Source of the DNA: HGM04593 sp045661225
Lineage (GTDB): Bacteria; Bacteroidota; Bacteroidia; Bacteroidales; Bacteroidaceae
Direction: 5' to 3'
Length of the DNA stretch: 64,000 bases
NCBI GenBank assembly: GCA_045661225.1
Contig: JAZRFF010000038.1
Location: 1 to 64,000 of the forward strand
Within the stretch, counting starts at the first letter, position 1. Each line of letters starts with the position of its first letter. The notes under the pieces are model-generated. The model was not told the origin of the DNA. It saw only the letters and a list, made by a program, of their open reading frames with translations, and ran no database searches. Of the stretch, positions 43,378-53,100 are shown piece after piece. The translations under genes and the position numbers were made by a program.

Positions 43378-44145
43378 TTATTCAGTTTTTGCATCTTTAT
43401 CATCGTTCGTAACTTGCTCTCCTGTAAGGCCGTATCGACGTTGGCGGTGCTGATATTCATAGACAGCCTTCAACAGTTCGCCGTTGTCAAAATCGGGCCA
43501 TAGAACGTCGGTAAAATAGAGTTCCGAGTATGCAGCCTGCCACAGCAGATAGTTACTCAAGCGCACCTCTTTTCCTGTACGTATGAGGAGGTCGGGGTCG
43601 GGCATAAAGTTAGTTGTCAAAGCTTGCGAAATTGTATCCTCGGAAATCTGCTCCACAGACATTTCTCCCGCCTGTACCTTTCTTGCCAGCGTACGTACCG
43701 CCTCGGTTATTTCCCATTTCGACGAATAACTGAGCGCAAGCACCATTGTCATTCTGTTGTTGCCGGCCGTGCGTGCCATACAAGCCTCGAGACGCTCCCT
43801 CACGTTATCGGGCAATTTGCTCATATCGCCGATTATTCTAAAGCCCACATTATTCTTTACAAATATTTCCTCTTCGACTGACTCGAAAAGCAGTGCCATA
43901 AGGGCTGCAACCTCGGCAACCGGACGCTTCCAGTTCTCGGTAGAGAATGTGTAAAGCGTCAGATAACGCACTCCCAAATTGAGTGCATTCTCAACTAATT
44001 TGCGCACCGCGGCAACACCGGCCTGATGCCCCTGTGAGCGTTCCAAACCTCTCAACTGCGCCCAGCGTCCATTGCCGTCCATAATAATAGCAATGTGCTG
44101 CGGAATATTATTCTTGTCTATTTTGTCGATGTAATCCATAGTCAT
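43378..44145 (-). CDS. uppS: Isoprenyl transferase (undecaprenyl diphosphate synthase)
   Basis: The 255-residue enzyme shows HIAIIMDGNGRWA with the catalytic Asp near 23, TLYTFSTENWKRP, and RTGKEVRLSNYLLWQAAYSELYF near the end (Lys-Glu-Val where many homologues have Gly/Ser-Glu-Gln). It makes the C55 lipid carrier for peptidoglycan and O-antigen by cis-condensation of isopentenyl diphosphate. ATG at codon 3 (MDYIDKIDK) is an alternative start. It lies between porG and bamA with gaps of 5 and 1 bases. Confidence 0.95.
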   Translation of the reverse strand: MTMDYIDKIDKNNIPQHIAIIMDGNGRWAQLRGLERSQGHQAGVAAVRKLVENALNLGVRYLTLYTFSTENWKRPVAEVAALMALLFESVEEEIFVKNNVGFRIIGDMSKLPDNVRERLEACMARTAGNNRMTMVLALSYSSKWEITEAVRTLARKVQAGEMSVEQISEDTISQALTTNFMPDPDLLIRTGKEVRLSNYLLWQAAYSELYFTDVLWPDFDNGELLKAVYEYQHRQRRYGLTGEQVTNDDKDAKTE

Positions 44146-44150
44146 CGTTT

Positions 44151-44849
44151 CTAATTATTGCATTCTCGGTACTTAGGCGATAAATCGTATGTCACAAATA
44201 TTGACAAAAACGAGTAACTGTCCTTGTTCTTTAGCGCCCCACTGCTTACTCCATAAGGATCGTTCAGTATGGGTGCAGTCTTTCCGGTAACGTCGAGCCT
44301 GTCGCTAAACGAAAAGCGGAACGACAATTCGCAACCCAAATTCAAGCGCTTAGCTATTTTATATTTAAGCCCCACCCCTACAGGAATATTCGCTGTAAAG
44401 ACGTGGTCGGCAGGCTTGGGTGCATAGGTCATTCCAGCGCCTGCAAAAATGTATGGCGACAGACGATGAGAGTTATTAAACCCCGTTCCGTCACCGTAGG
44501 CGAAAAAGTGCCATTCAAACTGAGCTCCCAGGTCGAACAACATACGTCTGAAGTCAACATCACCTCCGGGGAAGCGGTTGTTGAAGTCAGCCGTGTTACC
44601 CGATATTCCGGCAACAGCGAGATTGCCCTTCACAGCCATACGAGGATTTATATTGTAACGTCCAATAATTCCTCCCATAACATTCAGGTTCTTCATCACC
44701 GAATGATAGTTGGCATCGCCATAATAGCTGCTGCCACCAACCATTGCACCCACCTCGTAACGGTATTCAAGGTTATCGGCACGTACTCCTGCAGCGCTGA
44801 GCAACGCCACACAAACGAGCATTATATGCAGAAAACCCCTACTTTTCAT
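44151..44849 (-). CDS. porG: PorG/DUF6089-type outer membrane beta-barrel protein
   Basis: The 232-residue protein has a signal peptide (1-24) and an eight-strand-type barrel. It contains YRYEVGAMVGGSSYYGDAN, PRMAVKGNLAVAGISGNTADFNNRFPGGDVDFRR, LFDLGAQFEWHFFAYG and a terminal YSFLSIFVTYDLSPKY. These are typical of DUF6089, the family of PorG, an outer membrane protein that binds the PorK/PorN ring of the type IX system. The gene order DUF6242-porG-uppS-bamA-ompH corresponds to the porG region of Porphyromonas as I recall it. The family also exists in species without type IX secretion, so the PorG role is inferred from family, synteny and the presence of porT, porU and porV. Confidence 0.82.
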   Translation of the reverse strand: MKSRGFLHIMLVCVALLSAAGVRADNLEYRYEVGAMVGGSSYYGDANYHSVMKNLNVMGGIIGRYNINPRMAVKGNLAVAGISGNTADFNNRFPGGDVDFRRMLFDLGAQFEWHFFAYGDGTGFNNSHRLSPYIFAGAGMTYAPKPADHVFTANIPVGVGLKYKIAKRLNLGCELSFRFSFSDRLDVTGKTAPILNDPYGVSSGALKNKDSYSFLSIFVTYDLSPKYRECNN

Positions 44850-44852
44850 TTT

Positions 44853-46226
44853 TTATTGCTTTACAAACCCCAGGCGATTCAAGATTCCTTTTCTTGTTCC
44901 GCCTTTGAGACCTGCATTTATTATCCATATATAATTCCTTGAATCGACAGCAACAGCAAATGCCGATTCATCGTTCAAAAGGTCCTGAGGCAGACGCTGG
45001 TAAAAACCCGTAGGCGCTTTCCACACAATGCCATTATCTTTTGAAACATAGAATGAGCTGAACGCCCCTATATTCTCGCTGCCCTGCACGCCGGCTCCAC
45101 CGACAGCATATAGAGAGTTATTGTAACAAAGCACTGTCAGGCCGTCCAATGCAGGACAGGGATACTTTGCCCCGACATTCTCGAAGCTGGTCCATTTATC
45201 CTCGCCCGAAAGTCTGCTCCACACAGCCACGTTTCCGTCACGAGCTTCGTTTGTATAACCTATCAGCATATAACGTATCTTGCTGCTGTTATGCACAAGC
45301 GGATAAGACGCTATCGACACCCCATACACAGGCAGCCCTTGCGGCATAGGCTCGGTAACCTCAAAAGCTACTCCATCGGTCGAACGCATAATACCCTGTT
45401 CACCGGCGACCCACAGCTCGCCATCGCTATCCGAGGCACCTATTATTGCAACCGCGCCCAACCCTGTAGCAGACACGCTCCACGCAACGCCGTCAGCCGA
45501 CGCATACAGGTCTCCGCCGGCAACAACATACAGACGACCGTCAAAAAGCTGCACCGTCGAGAGTTCGGCACCGGCCGGCAAACCGGTCACCGCAGCCTGT
45601 TCCCACGCAGGAACACCATTGACCGAGGTTCTTGCCACCACAATATTACCATCGGAGTCAAGCCCAAACAGGCACATTGTACCGTCGACAAGTTCCAACG
45701 CACGTTGCGGAGTAACCCCCTCGACAGCCGGATACTCGTTCCACTGCATTATATCGGGATTAACCTGATGAACGTTTATTGTAACCGTATAGTCCTTATA
45801 GTAGGTCTCGTCCAAAGAGTGTATTCGGAACTTGCGCGGGGTTGTAAAATCCAAAGAGTCCGACATATATAATTTGTCGTATGTACCGGTAGTTTCATTA
45901 TAGATTGAGACAATGCCCTGAACACCCATATTTACAACAACCTTTGTAACATTGGTAGCAAAAGGTAAAGAGTCGTTATTATAAATTTCGCCAATTTCCT
46001 GATTTATCGTAAAGGGATAGGCGGTCATTGCAATAGTCTGCACCACAAGAGTATCCTCACCGTTCGATGTAAATTCAGGATATTCCGATTTTATACTGCC
46101 AATGCTGAATGAGCTTACATAGGCATAAGGATTAGGAGTGAAGTTCTCGTCATCACCGCCCAAACACGACACACCAACGAACAGCAACGACAAAAGAGCC
46201 GAATATATTGCCAATTTTTTCTTCAT
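44853..46226 (-). CDS. DUF6242 beta-propeller-like lipoprotein
   Basis: The 457-residue protein has a lipoprotein signal (LLFVGVSC, Cys about 21). A beta domain (about 30-160) contains FSIGSIKSEYPEF and a cadherin/Big-like TVTINVHQVNP. A repeat region follows with WEQAAVTGLPAG, DGVAWSVSATGLG, STDGVAFEVTEPMPQG and KDNGIVWKAPTG: short sequences of the kind found in Kelch or BNR propeller blades. This layout fits DUF6242. The function is unknown, and outer membrane placement is likely. It starts the operon with porG (3-base gap), and a lipoprotein gene stands at this position in related genomes, so a role in envelope or type IX assembly is possible. Confidence 0.8.
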   Translation of the reverse strand: MKKKLAIYSALLSLLFVGVSCLGGDDENFTPNPYAYVSSFSIGSIKSEYPEFTSNGEDTLVVQTIAMTAYPFTINQEIGEIYNNDSLPFATNVTKVVVNMGVQGIVSIYNETTGTYDKLYMSDSLDFTTPRKFRIHSLDETYYKDYTVTINVHQVNPDIMQWNEYPAVEGVTPQRALELVDGTMCLFGLDSDGNIVVARTSVNGVPAWEQAAVTGLPAGAELSTVQLFDGRLYVVAGGDLYASADGVAWSVSATGLGAVAIIGASDSDGELWVAGEQGIMRSTDGVAFEVTEPMPQGLPVYGVSIASYPLVHNSSKIRYMLIGYTNEARDGNVAVWSRLSGEDKWTSFENVGAKYPCPALDGLTVLCYNNSLYAVGGAGVQGSENIGAFSSFYVSKDNGIVWKAPTGFYQRLPQDLLNDESAFAVAVDSRNYIWIINAGLKGGTRKGILNRLGFVKQ

Positions 46227-46252
46227 AGATTTACAGTATTGTATTCAACTTG

Positions 46253-46260
46253 CAAAATTA
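46253..46260 (-). promoter_or_regulatory. -7 promoter element of the DUF6242-porG-uppS-bamA operon
   Basis: The minus strand reads TAATTTTG (TAnnTTTG), 27 bases upstream of the ATG. The TTTG box at -33 is not evident. A short tandem repeat, GCGTTATTT twice, lies just upstream (46278-46301). Confidence 0.45.
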
Positions 46261-46410
46261 GCAACATTTTTTGGTTTACGCGTTATTTCGCGCGTTATTT
46301 ATATTATTTTAAAATTTAATAGGGTGTTTTTACCACAATTTGACTGTTTTTCGAACATTTAGCGACATAAAAGCAGCGCACATTCTCCTTGTTGACGGCA
46401 AACGCATCTG

Positions 46411-47472
46411 TCACCTCTTTTCGTACAGAGTGATAAAATTCCCACTGCATTTATGTTCTGAGACTTTGAGCGCCGAATGAATTTCAGGAGCAAGCACTCC
46501 ATTGCCCACAGTCAACAAAGGATTAGTCTCGACGCGAATAATATCCCACAGCCCCGCGTCGATAAACGATTGCAACATACAGCGGCCACCCTCGACAAGC
46601 AGGCTATTCTTGCCCCGTGAATGCAAAAAAGCAAGAATCTGCGCAGGAATATCAGCATTGAAATCGAGCACCACTTGTTCTACATTTTTACCAAATTTGC
46701 CAACCATCTCACGTGCCGTAAAAACCACCGTTGGCGAGGAAGCGTCGAACAACTTAAGCGAGGCGGGCAACACGCCATTGCTGTCGATGACAAGACGCAG
46801 AGGCGTCCGTCCCGCCCAATGGCGTATGTTGAGCGACGGGTCATCGAGCAAAGCCGTGCGGGTACCGACCAGAATGGCATCGTGCTCGGCTCGCAGTTTA
46901 TGAACCGCGACTTGTGACACTCCGTCGGACACTCGCAAAGGAGTACCTCCTTCGCGAGATACATCTATAAACCCGTCGGCACTCTGCGCCCATTTTAGAG
47001 TAACAGCCGGGCGACGCAAGGCGTGAAAAGTAAAAAAAGCACGATTTAATCGGCAGCTTTCATCTTCGAGCACCCCCACAACAACCTCTATTCCGGCGTC
47101 ACGCATACGCCTGATGCCACCGCCATTGACAGCCGCATTGAAATCGGTAGTTGCAATAACCACACGGGGTATTCTGCACGCTATTATAAGGTCGCAACAA
47201 GGGGGAGTTTTTCCATAATGCGAACAAGGTTCAAGGCTTACATATATTGTAGAGCGTTCAAGCAGAGCGCGGTCGCACTCACTAACGGAATTTACCGCGT
47301 TAACCTCGGCGTGCGGTTCACCGGCCCGAATGTGGTATCCCTCGCCTATAATTCTCCCGTCGCACACAATAACCGCACCCACCATAGGGTTAGGCGAGGT
47401 GCTTCCGCTGCCACAGCGTGCCAATTGCAGACAGCGTCTCATATAAAGAATATCAGACGAAGAAAATTCCAT
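46411..47472 (-). CDS. ribD: Bifunctional riboflavin deaminase-reductase
   Basis: The 353-residue protein has an N-terminal deaminase domain with zinc site HAEVNAV near 52 and PCSHYGKTPPCCDLI near 78-92. The C-terminal reductase domain (about 150-353) has TLKWAQSADGFI, LLVEGGRCMLQSFI and a terminal Phe-rich strand. It converts the first ring-opened pyrimidine of riboflavin synthesis by deamination and then NADPH reduction. The length is normal for RibD. It is monocistronic in this window and not linked to other rib genes. Confidence 0.96.
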   Translation of the reverse strand: MEFSSSDILYMRRCLQLARCGSGSTSPNPMVGAVIVCDGRIIGEGYHIRAGEPHAEVNAVNSVSECDRALLERSTIYVSLEPCSHYGKTPPCCDLIIACRIPRVVIATTDFNAAVNGGGIRRMRDAGIEVVVGVLEDESCRLNRAFFTFHALRRPAVTLKWAQSADGFIDVSREGGTPLRVSDGVSQVAVHKLRAEHDAILVGTRTALLDDPSLNIRHWAGRTPLRLVIDSNGVLPASLKLFDASSPTVVFTAREMVGKFGKNVEQVVLDFNADIPAQILAFLHSRGKNSLLVEGGRCMLQSFIDAGLWDIIRVETNPLLTVGNGVLAPEIHSALKVSEHKCSGNFITLYEKR

Positions 47473-47563
47473 AATTTGTAATATTATTTTACCTTACTAA
47501 GCAATATAATGAGGAAATTCTATGCGAATATACAAAAAAGAGCACACCCCACAAAACAAGGCA

Positions 47564-48385
47564 TCAGCGACTACACTTTTTTAACGTAACAACAACTATC
47601 TCACTCGGGACACAAAAGCGCACCTTCTTGCGCGATGTGCCGATGCCGTTCGAGGTTATAACGGTTGTACCGACAGTCGTACAGTTCCGCCCACGCAAAA
47701 AGCGCGTGCCGTAACGACTGTTCTTTACAGGAGTGTAAAGCCCCAAAAACGTTACCTGACCGCCGTGAGTGTGTCCGGAAAGCACAAGGTCGGCAAGCAC
47801 GCACGACCGTTCGGCGTAGTCAGGAGTATGCGCGAGCAGAAGCAGAAATTCATCATCGGGAAGGCCCTCCCACGCCGTTGCAGCAAGCGAGTCATACACA
47901 AAGCTGTCATCGACACCAGCTACATTTATAGCCTCATCGCCTCTACGCACCCGCACCACCTCGTCGCGCAATACAGTAATTCCGTATCGTTCCATCATCG
48001 GCACAACAGTAGCAGAATTCCGCTTATCGTGATTGCCAAGCACAGCATACGCACCGTCACGGGGTTTCACCACCGACAATGCGCCGAAAAGCGACGGGAG
48101 CGAGTCAAGAACGGTTACATAGTCGCCGCCCATAAGCAAAAGGTCGGCATCGAGCGACTTAAGTTTATTAACCATTCGCCCCAACCTTTTCGTCGTAAAG
48201 AGACTGGGATAATGAATATCCGAAAGAAAAGCCACCCTATAGCCATCAAATTCAGCCGGCAGGTCGACACTCTCCACGGTATACTCCTTCACGCGTCCTA
48301 CACCGCTTTGCGAGAGCGTGGCACACGACGAAATTAGCAGCATTGCTGCTGCTAATAACACCACCGTCCTGCCCAAGACTCTCAT
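47564..48385 (-). CDS. Metallophosphoesterase, probable lipoprotein (YaeI-like)
   Basis: The 273-residue protein shows the full dimetal phosphoesterase set: FLSDIHYPS near 53, GGDYV near 86, LGNHDKR near 117, LLLAHTPDY near 185 and LSGHTHGGQV near 206. The N terminus (ISSC near 20) looks like a lipoprotein signal, so it should sit outside the cytoplasm, unlike LpxH. YaeI-type enzymes hydrolyse phosphodiesters or pyrophosphate bonds; the substrate here is unknown. It is the last gene of the rex-porU-porV-ispF operon, with a 3-base gap after ispF. Confidence 0.87.
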   Translation of the reverse strand: MRVLGRTVVLLAAAMLLISSCATLSQSGVGRVKEYTVESVDLPAEFDGYRVAFLSDIHYPSLFTTKRLGRMVNKLKSLDADLLLMGGDYVTVLDSLPSLFGALSVVKPRDGAYAVLGNHDKRNSATVVPMMERYGITVLRDEVVRVRRGDEAINVAGVDDSFVYDSLAATAWEGLPDDEFLLLLAHTPDYAERSCVLADLVLSGHTHGGQVTFLGLYTPVKNSRYGTRFLRGRNCTTVGTTVITSNGIGTSRKKVRFCVPSEIVVVTLKKCSR

Positions 48386-48388
48386 ACG

Positions 48389-48865
48389 TCAGATTTTCTC
48401 TATAAGCACCGTAGCATAGGCGGTTATGCCCTCCTTACGCCCCTCAAAGCCGAGTTTCTCGGTTGTTGTCGCCTTAATTGAAAGAGCATCGGGGTCAATG
48501 CCCAACACTTGAGCCATCACCGTCTGCATTGCCGGAATATGCGGATTCAGTTTGGGCGCCTGTGCCGCCACAGTAGAGTCAATATTACCTATTCTGTACC
48601 CCTTCTCTTTTAGCAGTTCCGCAGTGCGACGCAGGAGAATCTTACTATCTATGCCCAAGAATTCGTCCGATGTATCGGGAAACTGGTAACCAATATCACG
48701 CAAGTTCGCAGCACCCAGCAAGGCGTCGCATATTGCGTGTATGAGCACGTCCGCGTCAGAGTGACCGGCAAGGCCAAGCTCATAAGGTATTTTCACTCCA
48801 CCTATCCAAAGTTCACGGTTCTCGGCAAAGCGGTGAACATCAATTCCAAATCCTACTCTAATCAT
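48389..48865 (-). CDS. ispF: 2-C-methyl-D-erythritol 2,4-cyclodiphosphate synthase
   Basis: The 158-residue enzyme shows the metal site GFGIDVHRF (Asp 9, His 11) and GHSDADVLIHAICDALLGA with His near 43, and KATTTEKLGFEGRKEGI near the end. It acts in the non-mevalonate isoprenoid pathway, closing the cyclic diphosphate with release of CMP. It lies 15 bases downstream of porV, as in Porphyromonas from memory. Confidence 0.97.
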   Translation of the reverse strand: MIRVGFGIDVHRFAENRELWIGGVKIPYELGLAGHSDADVLIHAICDALLGAANLRDIGYQFPDTSDEFLGIDSKILLRRTAELLKEKGYRIGNIDSTVAAQAPKLNPHIPAMQTVMAQVLGIDPDALSIKATTTEKLGFEGRKEGITAYATVLIEKI

Positions 48866-48880
48866 ATTCTATACAGTTTT

Positions 48881-50068
48881 TTATCGGCGGAAAAGGTCTT
48901 TCAAGCCATCAAGGTCAAAAGAGAGCGAGAAACGCAATGTCTGGTCAAGAGGGTTGCTCTGTGCTGTCGAGATAAGGTATGCAGCATCAAGCGAAAAGAC
49001 ACTCATTTTAAAGCCGGCTCCAAGAGTAAAATATTTACGGTTGCCCTTGTACTCATTCTCGTAGTGGTAACCGCCACGCACCGAGAATTGCTGGTTATAA
49101 CAATACTCGATACCTACACCCCCATATATCTCTTTCAGCTCCTCGCTGAAGCCCCCGGGAGCATCGGCAAACGACTTGAAAATACCCGAAATCGGCGAAA
49201 TATCGTTGTAGCCGTTAGACTCCAGCCACGACTGATACTCCGAGAAGTAGGAATTATCGCCCTGTTCATAGTCACTCTCGGCAAGAAACTGGCTGTAAGT
49301 AGGGCGCGTGGGCACCATAAGTTTATTAAGGTCGAGGCTGAACGACAATGTATTATATTCATCGAGCGGCAACAAGAACGATGCACCTATTCGCAAGTTA
49401 GTTGGTATAAATTCATTGGTAGCACCACCGTCATACGATATTTTGGTACCTATATTCGATGCGTTAAGACCAAGCCCCAGCAGACACTCGCGACCACCAA
49501 TCATAAGGTACTTATTGTAGTAAAGCGCAATATCAGCCGAAAAAGCATTACCCGCCGACATATCCTCCTCGTAATTATACTGCAGGTCACTGCGAATATA
49601 CCTCAACGCGATAGCGGCAGAAAAGGTCTCGGAGAGCATACGGGAGTAAGCTACATCAAAGGCCATTTCATAAGGTTTTATTGTCATCTCATTCCCCTCG
49701 ACAAAAACCTCTCCAAGCGAGAAATATGTCATTGAAGCACTCACTGCCGAATAGTCGCCTATGCGGTAGAAGCCGACAAGGTTCACAAGGTCAATATCAC
49801 TCACCAGCTGACGCAGCCAGGGAGTATAGGACATTGAAGCACCGGCACGTGCAATATTAAACGGATACTTTGCCGGATTCCAATATTGCGAATTCACATC
49901 AGGCTCTGTAGCGACACCGATATCGCCAAGCGCGCCGGCACGGGCATCGGGAGCGATAGAGATTGACGTAACGCCCGTATATACCGGATTAAACTGCTCC
50001 TTCTGTGCAAAAGCCGGAAGCGCCAGCAGCACCACTGCAAAAATTATATATATTCTGCTCTTTATCAT
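48881..50068 (-). CDS. porV: Type IX secretion outer membrane protein PorV (LptO)
   Basis: The 395-residue protein has a signal peptide (1-21, PAFAQ) and a FadL-like 14-strand barrel. The PorV signature is clear: NPVYTGVTSISIAPDARAGALGDIGVATEPDVNSQYWNPAKYPF at about 27-70, ASMSYTPWLRQLVSDIDL and the ending LSFDLDGLKDLFRR. PorV collects cargo from the SprA translocon and hands it to the PorU sortase, and is needed for all type IX secretion. It lies 52 bases downstream of porU. PorP-like and PorQ-like paralogues are less similar at the N-terminal motif. Confidence 0.95.
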   Translation of the reverse strand: MIKSRIYIIFAVVLLALPAFAQKEQFNPVYTGVTSISIAPDARAGALGDIGVATEPDVNSQYWNPAKYPFNIARAGASMSYTPWLRQLVSDIDLVNLVGFYRIGDYSAVSASMTYFSLGEVFVEGNEMTIKPYEMAFDVAYSRMLSETFSAAIALRYIRSDLQYNYEEDMSAGNAFSADIALYYNKYLMIGGRECLLGLGLNASNIGTKISYDGGATNEFIPTNLRIGASFLLPLDEYNTLSFSLDLNKLMVPTRPTYSQFLAESDYEQGDNSYFSEYQSWLESNGYNDISPISGIFKSFADAPGGFSEELKEIYGGVGIEYCYNQQFSVRGGYHYENEYKGNRKYFTLGAGFKMSVFSLDAAYLISTAQSNPLDQTLRFSLSFDLDGLKDLFRR

Positions 50069-50120
50069 AAATTCATTATCATTCTGTTAAATTCACCGTA
50101 TATAATAACTACTAAAAACG

Positions 50121-53100
50121 TTATTTATTGTTTACTACCACTATTTTAATAGTCTTTGTTGCCGACTCCGTTCCGTCGCACTCAACATACGCCCTTGCAA
50201 GATAGACTCCCGGCAACAGAGGCTGCCCGCCCTGCATCGATGCATTCCAAGCGCAGCGGTAGACAAGGCCATCACACACCTCACGAGAAGTGTTGCTCCA
50301 CAGAATCTTGCCCTGGAAGTCAAAGAGATCTATCGTCACACGCAATTCACTTTGCGGACGGTTGTGAGTAACCTCGAAGAATGCCTCACTACCGAAACGG
50401 ACAGGCGACGGATTAACCCTCAGCTGCACAATATCGGGGGCAAGCGATGCATCGACAACAAATGACACCTCAATGGTTGTTGAATTATTATAGAGGTCCC
50501 ACGCACGCACCTGAAGCGTGTGCTCACCTTCGGCGAGAGCAGCGAGCGGAAGCATTATTGTACCGCGACGATAATCGCCCACCGACTGTGTAAAAAGACT
50601 ATTCAAATTGTAAGTATGATGCGGGCTATTATCGACAATTGCCATAATATTGTGACCAATACCCGTACCCACAGTATTTATTCCATTTTCATCGAATAAT
50701 TCCACCCACAAGCAAGGGGTGCTGTTTACAACGTCGCCATCGACAAACGACGGAGTATTAAGATAGAGAGAAATTTCGGGTCCTTCGCCATCGTTGACAA
50801 TATTCTGCGCCGTTCCGCCTACTGTAAAATTATCATAGTGCCCCTGGGCCGAGGCCACAAAGGCCGTGTCAACAGCAAAGAGATTGAGCATACCTTGTTC
50901 GTTGCTGTAGCTTATATCCATCGGCACCGGAATCGATATTGAGAAACGACCGTTTATAATTGAATCGCTGCCGGCAAAAAGAGCTTTATTGTAATCGGTA
51001 TAAGAGTAGCTGCCCAAGCCTGTATTATCAAGAGTGGATATATCCTCGGCGCTGTCGAACAGTGTCGAATAGAGCACTCCCGTAAAGTCATCGACATTTG
51101 TACCGTCACGCCCCACCACGCGCCCCTCTACCGTAAGCACTCCGCCTGCAGCAACCTGCGCCGACTGTGTTGCATCGGCATTATTAAACTTTTCCACCAC
51201 TAAACGGTATTCCGGCAATTTAAGACGCAATGCCGGGTCGCCCAGCAGCACATATTGCAGTTTATTCTCGGCAAGGTCGGTGCCCGCAGCAATAATATTA
51301 CACTTTGCAAGACGCAGAGCATCGCCCACCGCTCTTGCCTCGCCACCGTTCACAGGCGACAGGACCTCTTTCATAAAGGCCTTATTTATCACCGAATTAT
51401 AGCTTTGCAAGACCGTACGCGTTGTTGTCAGAATTCCAATAGAGCCACCGGCCTCGTTAAGTATCGCAGCCTCGCCAATGGAACCGTCGCCCAAATCGAA
51501 CGGACCAATGTCACACGATGCCGTTACCCAGAATGGCACGCGAGGCGACCGTACAGCCTCCATATCCGACGCTTTCCACGCCAGTTCGTGCGAGAAGAGA
51601 TTTGCACTTCCGTGACCCGAATAGTTTACAATAAGCGCACCCTTATCAAGGCGTTCGTTAATGGCTTTTGTTACCGACGGATAGCGCAATCCTGTAGCCG
51701 AAGGCTCACCCGGGAAATTATCCCAATATATACGCTCTTTTATGTACGACGGATAATACCTGTCGAGTACCGCAGCAATGCTATCGGCATCTTTCATATG
51801 CTGGTTGGGCATATTATCATCGCCATCGTCAGCAAGCAGAGCCACCACATTTTGCCACGCACCGGCCTGACGATTCTCCATATAAGCGATGAGTTTATCC
51901 ACAACAGCATTCGCCTCCTTTGCCGTGCGCGCCGGTATGCGTCCCACGCCGATGTCGACCTTGTCGCGAGTGTGGCGCGCACCCTCGCTATCGTCCAAAA
52001 AGCCCATATAGTCCTCAAGGACATAGGAGCGTATAGCGTCCACCGAATTCTGCGACTCGTAACACAGAAGATAATTCTCCTGTTTGCGTCCGGGGAAGGT
52101 AATCAGACGATTATCGTACCAACCATCGCCAAAGAGCAATAGATACTTAGGCGCATCGGCCTCGGTAGACGCACGGTCGTACAGCATTTTCATCAGACGA
52201 CGATAGGCTGTCACGTCGGGCGTACCCGAAGAAAATTCATTATAAATCTGCTGAGCGGTAACAACAGCAACGTCAATGCCGTCAAGGGTTCTGTGCGCCT
52301 GTGCCAGACGTTCGGCCGCAGGCCGGAAATCGCCCTTCGAGGGAACTATTATTACCATCTGAGCCTGCCCCATTGCGTGCAGGTTCTGATTATCGACCCT
52401 ACCGACAACCGTCACCGCGGGGAACTCTCCTTTCACATTCACCGCCACAAGGTTACATTCCCTATCGGCCGGAGCAACAACCGTGTACACCCCACCATCA
52501 AGAGTTCCTTGCAGTTCGCGCATAACAGAAGCGTCGCTAACGTCCCACACTCTTGTATCGTTGCCGGCATTAGCCACCTTGAAGAGCGCATTGCCACTTG
52601 TCAGGTCGCCACGAAAGAGCGTTTGTGAGCCATACACCTGCAAGGAGCGTGTGAAATTAAGACGAATATAGTCGAGATAACCTGTCAAGCCATTATCGGT
52701 CACGGAATGCGTGAGCTTCACTATGGGATTATCGCCAAGCGTGCCATTGAACGTAAACATTCCCGATGCAATTTTGCCAATCTCGCCCGACATTGCACGC
52801 GAGACAGAGAGGCTGCCCACTGTGCTGTTACCCACCATTATAGAGACGCTTGAAGCACTTGTTCCGCCGGTAGCAAAGGAAAGGTCAACCGTCACAGTGC
52901 CATCGAGAGCACCGACAACCGGAATTTTATAGCTCATTGTACGCCCCTGTGAATAGTCGTGCTCATCAACAAGCACGCGACCATAAGAGAAAGGACTTTT
53001 TTTCTCTTGCTCGTACAGGGCATAGTCTATAAACGAAGTGTATATTTTATCCCTTGTGGGACTCAGCGTTTCCGAAGGGAACACCATTGGCGCATCGTCA

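Noticed and set aside
43377..43460. 28-codon N-terminal extension of bamA
   Set aside because: It lies within the 3' end of uppS in another frame; a clean signal peptide starts at 43376.
48737..49735. 332-codon ORF antisense to ispF and porV
   Set aside because: It spans two well-supported genes on the other strand and crosses their boundary.
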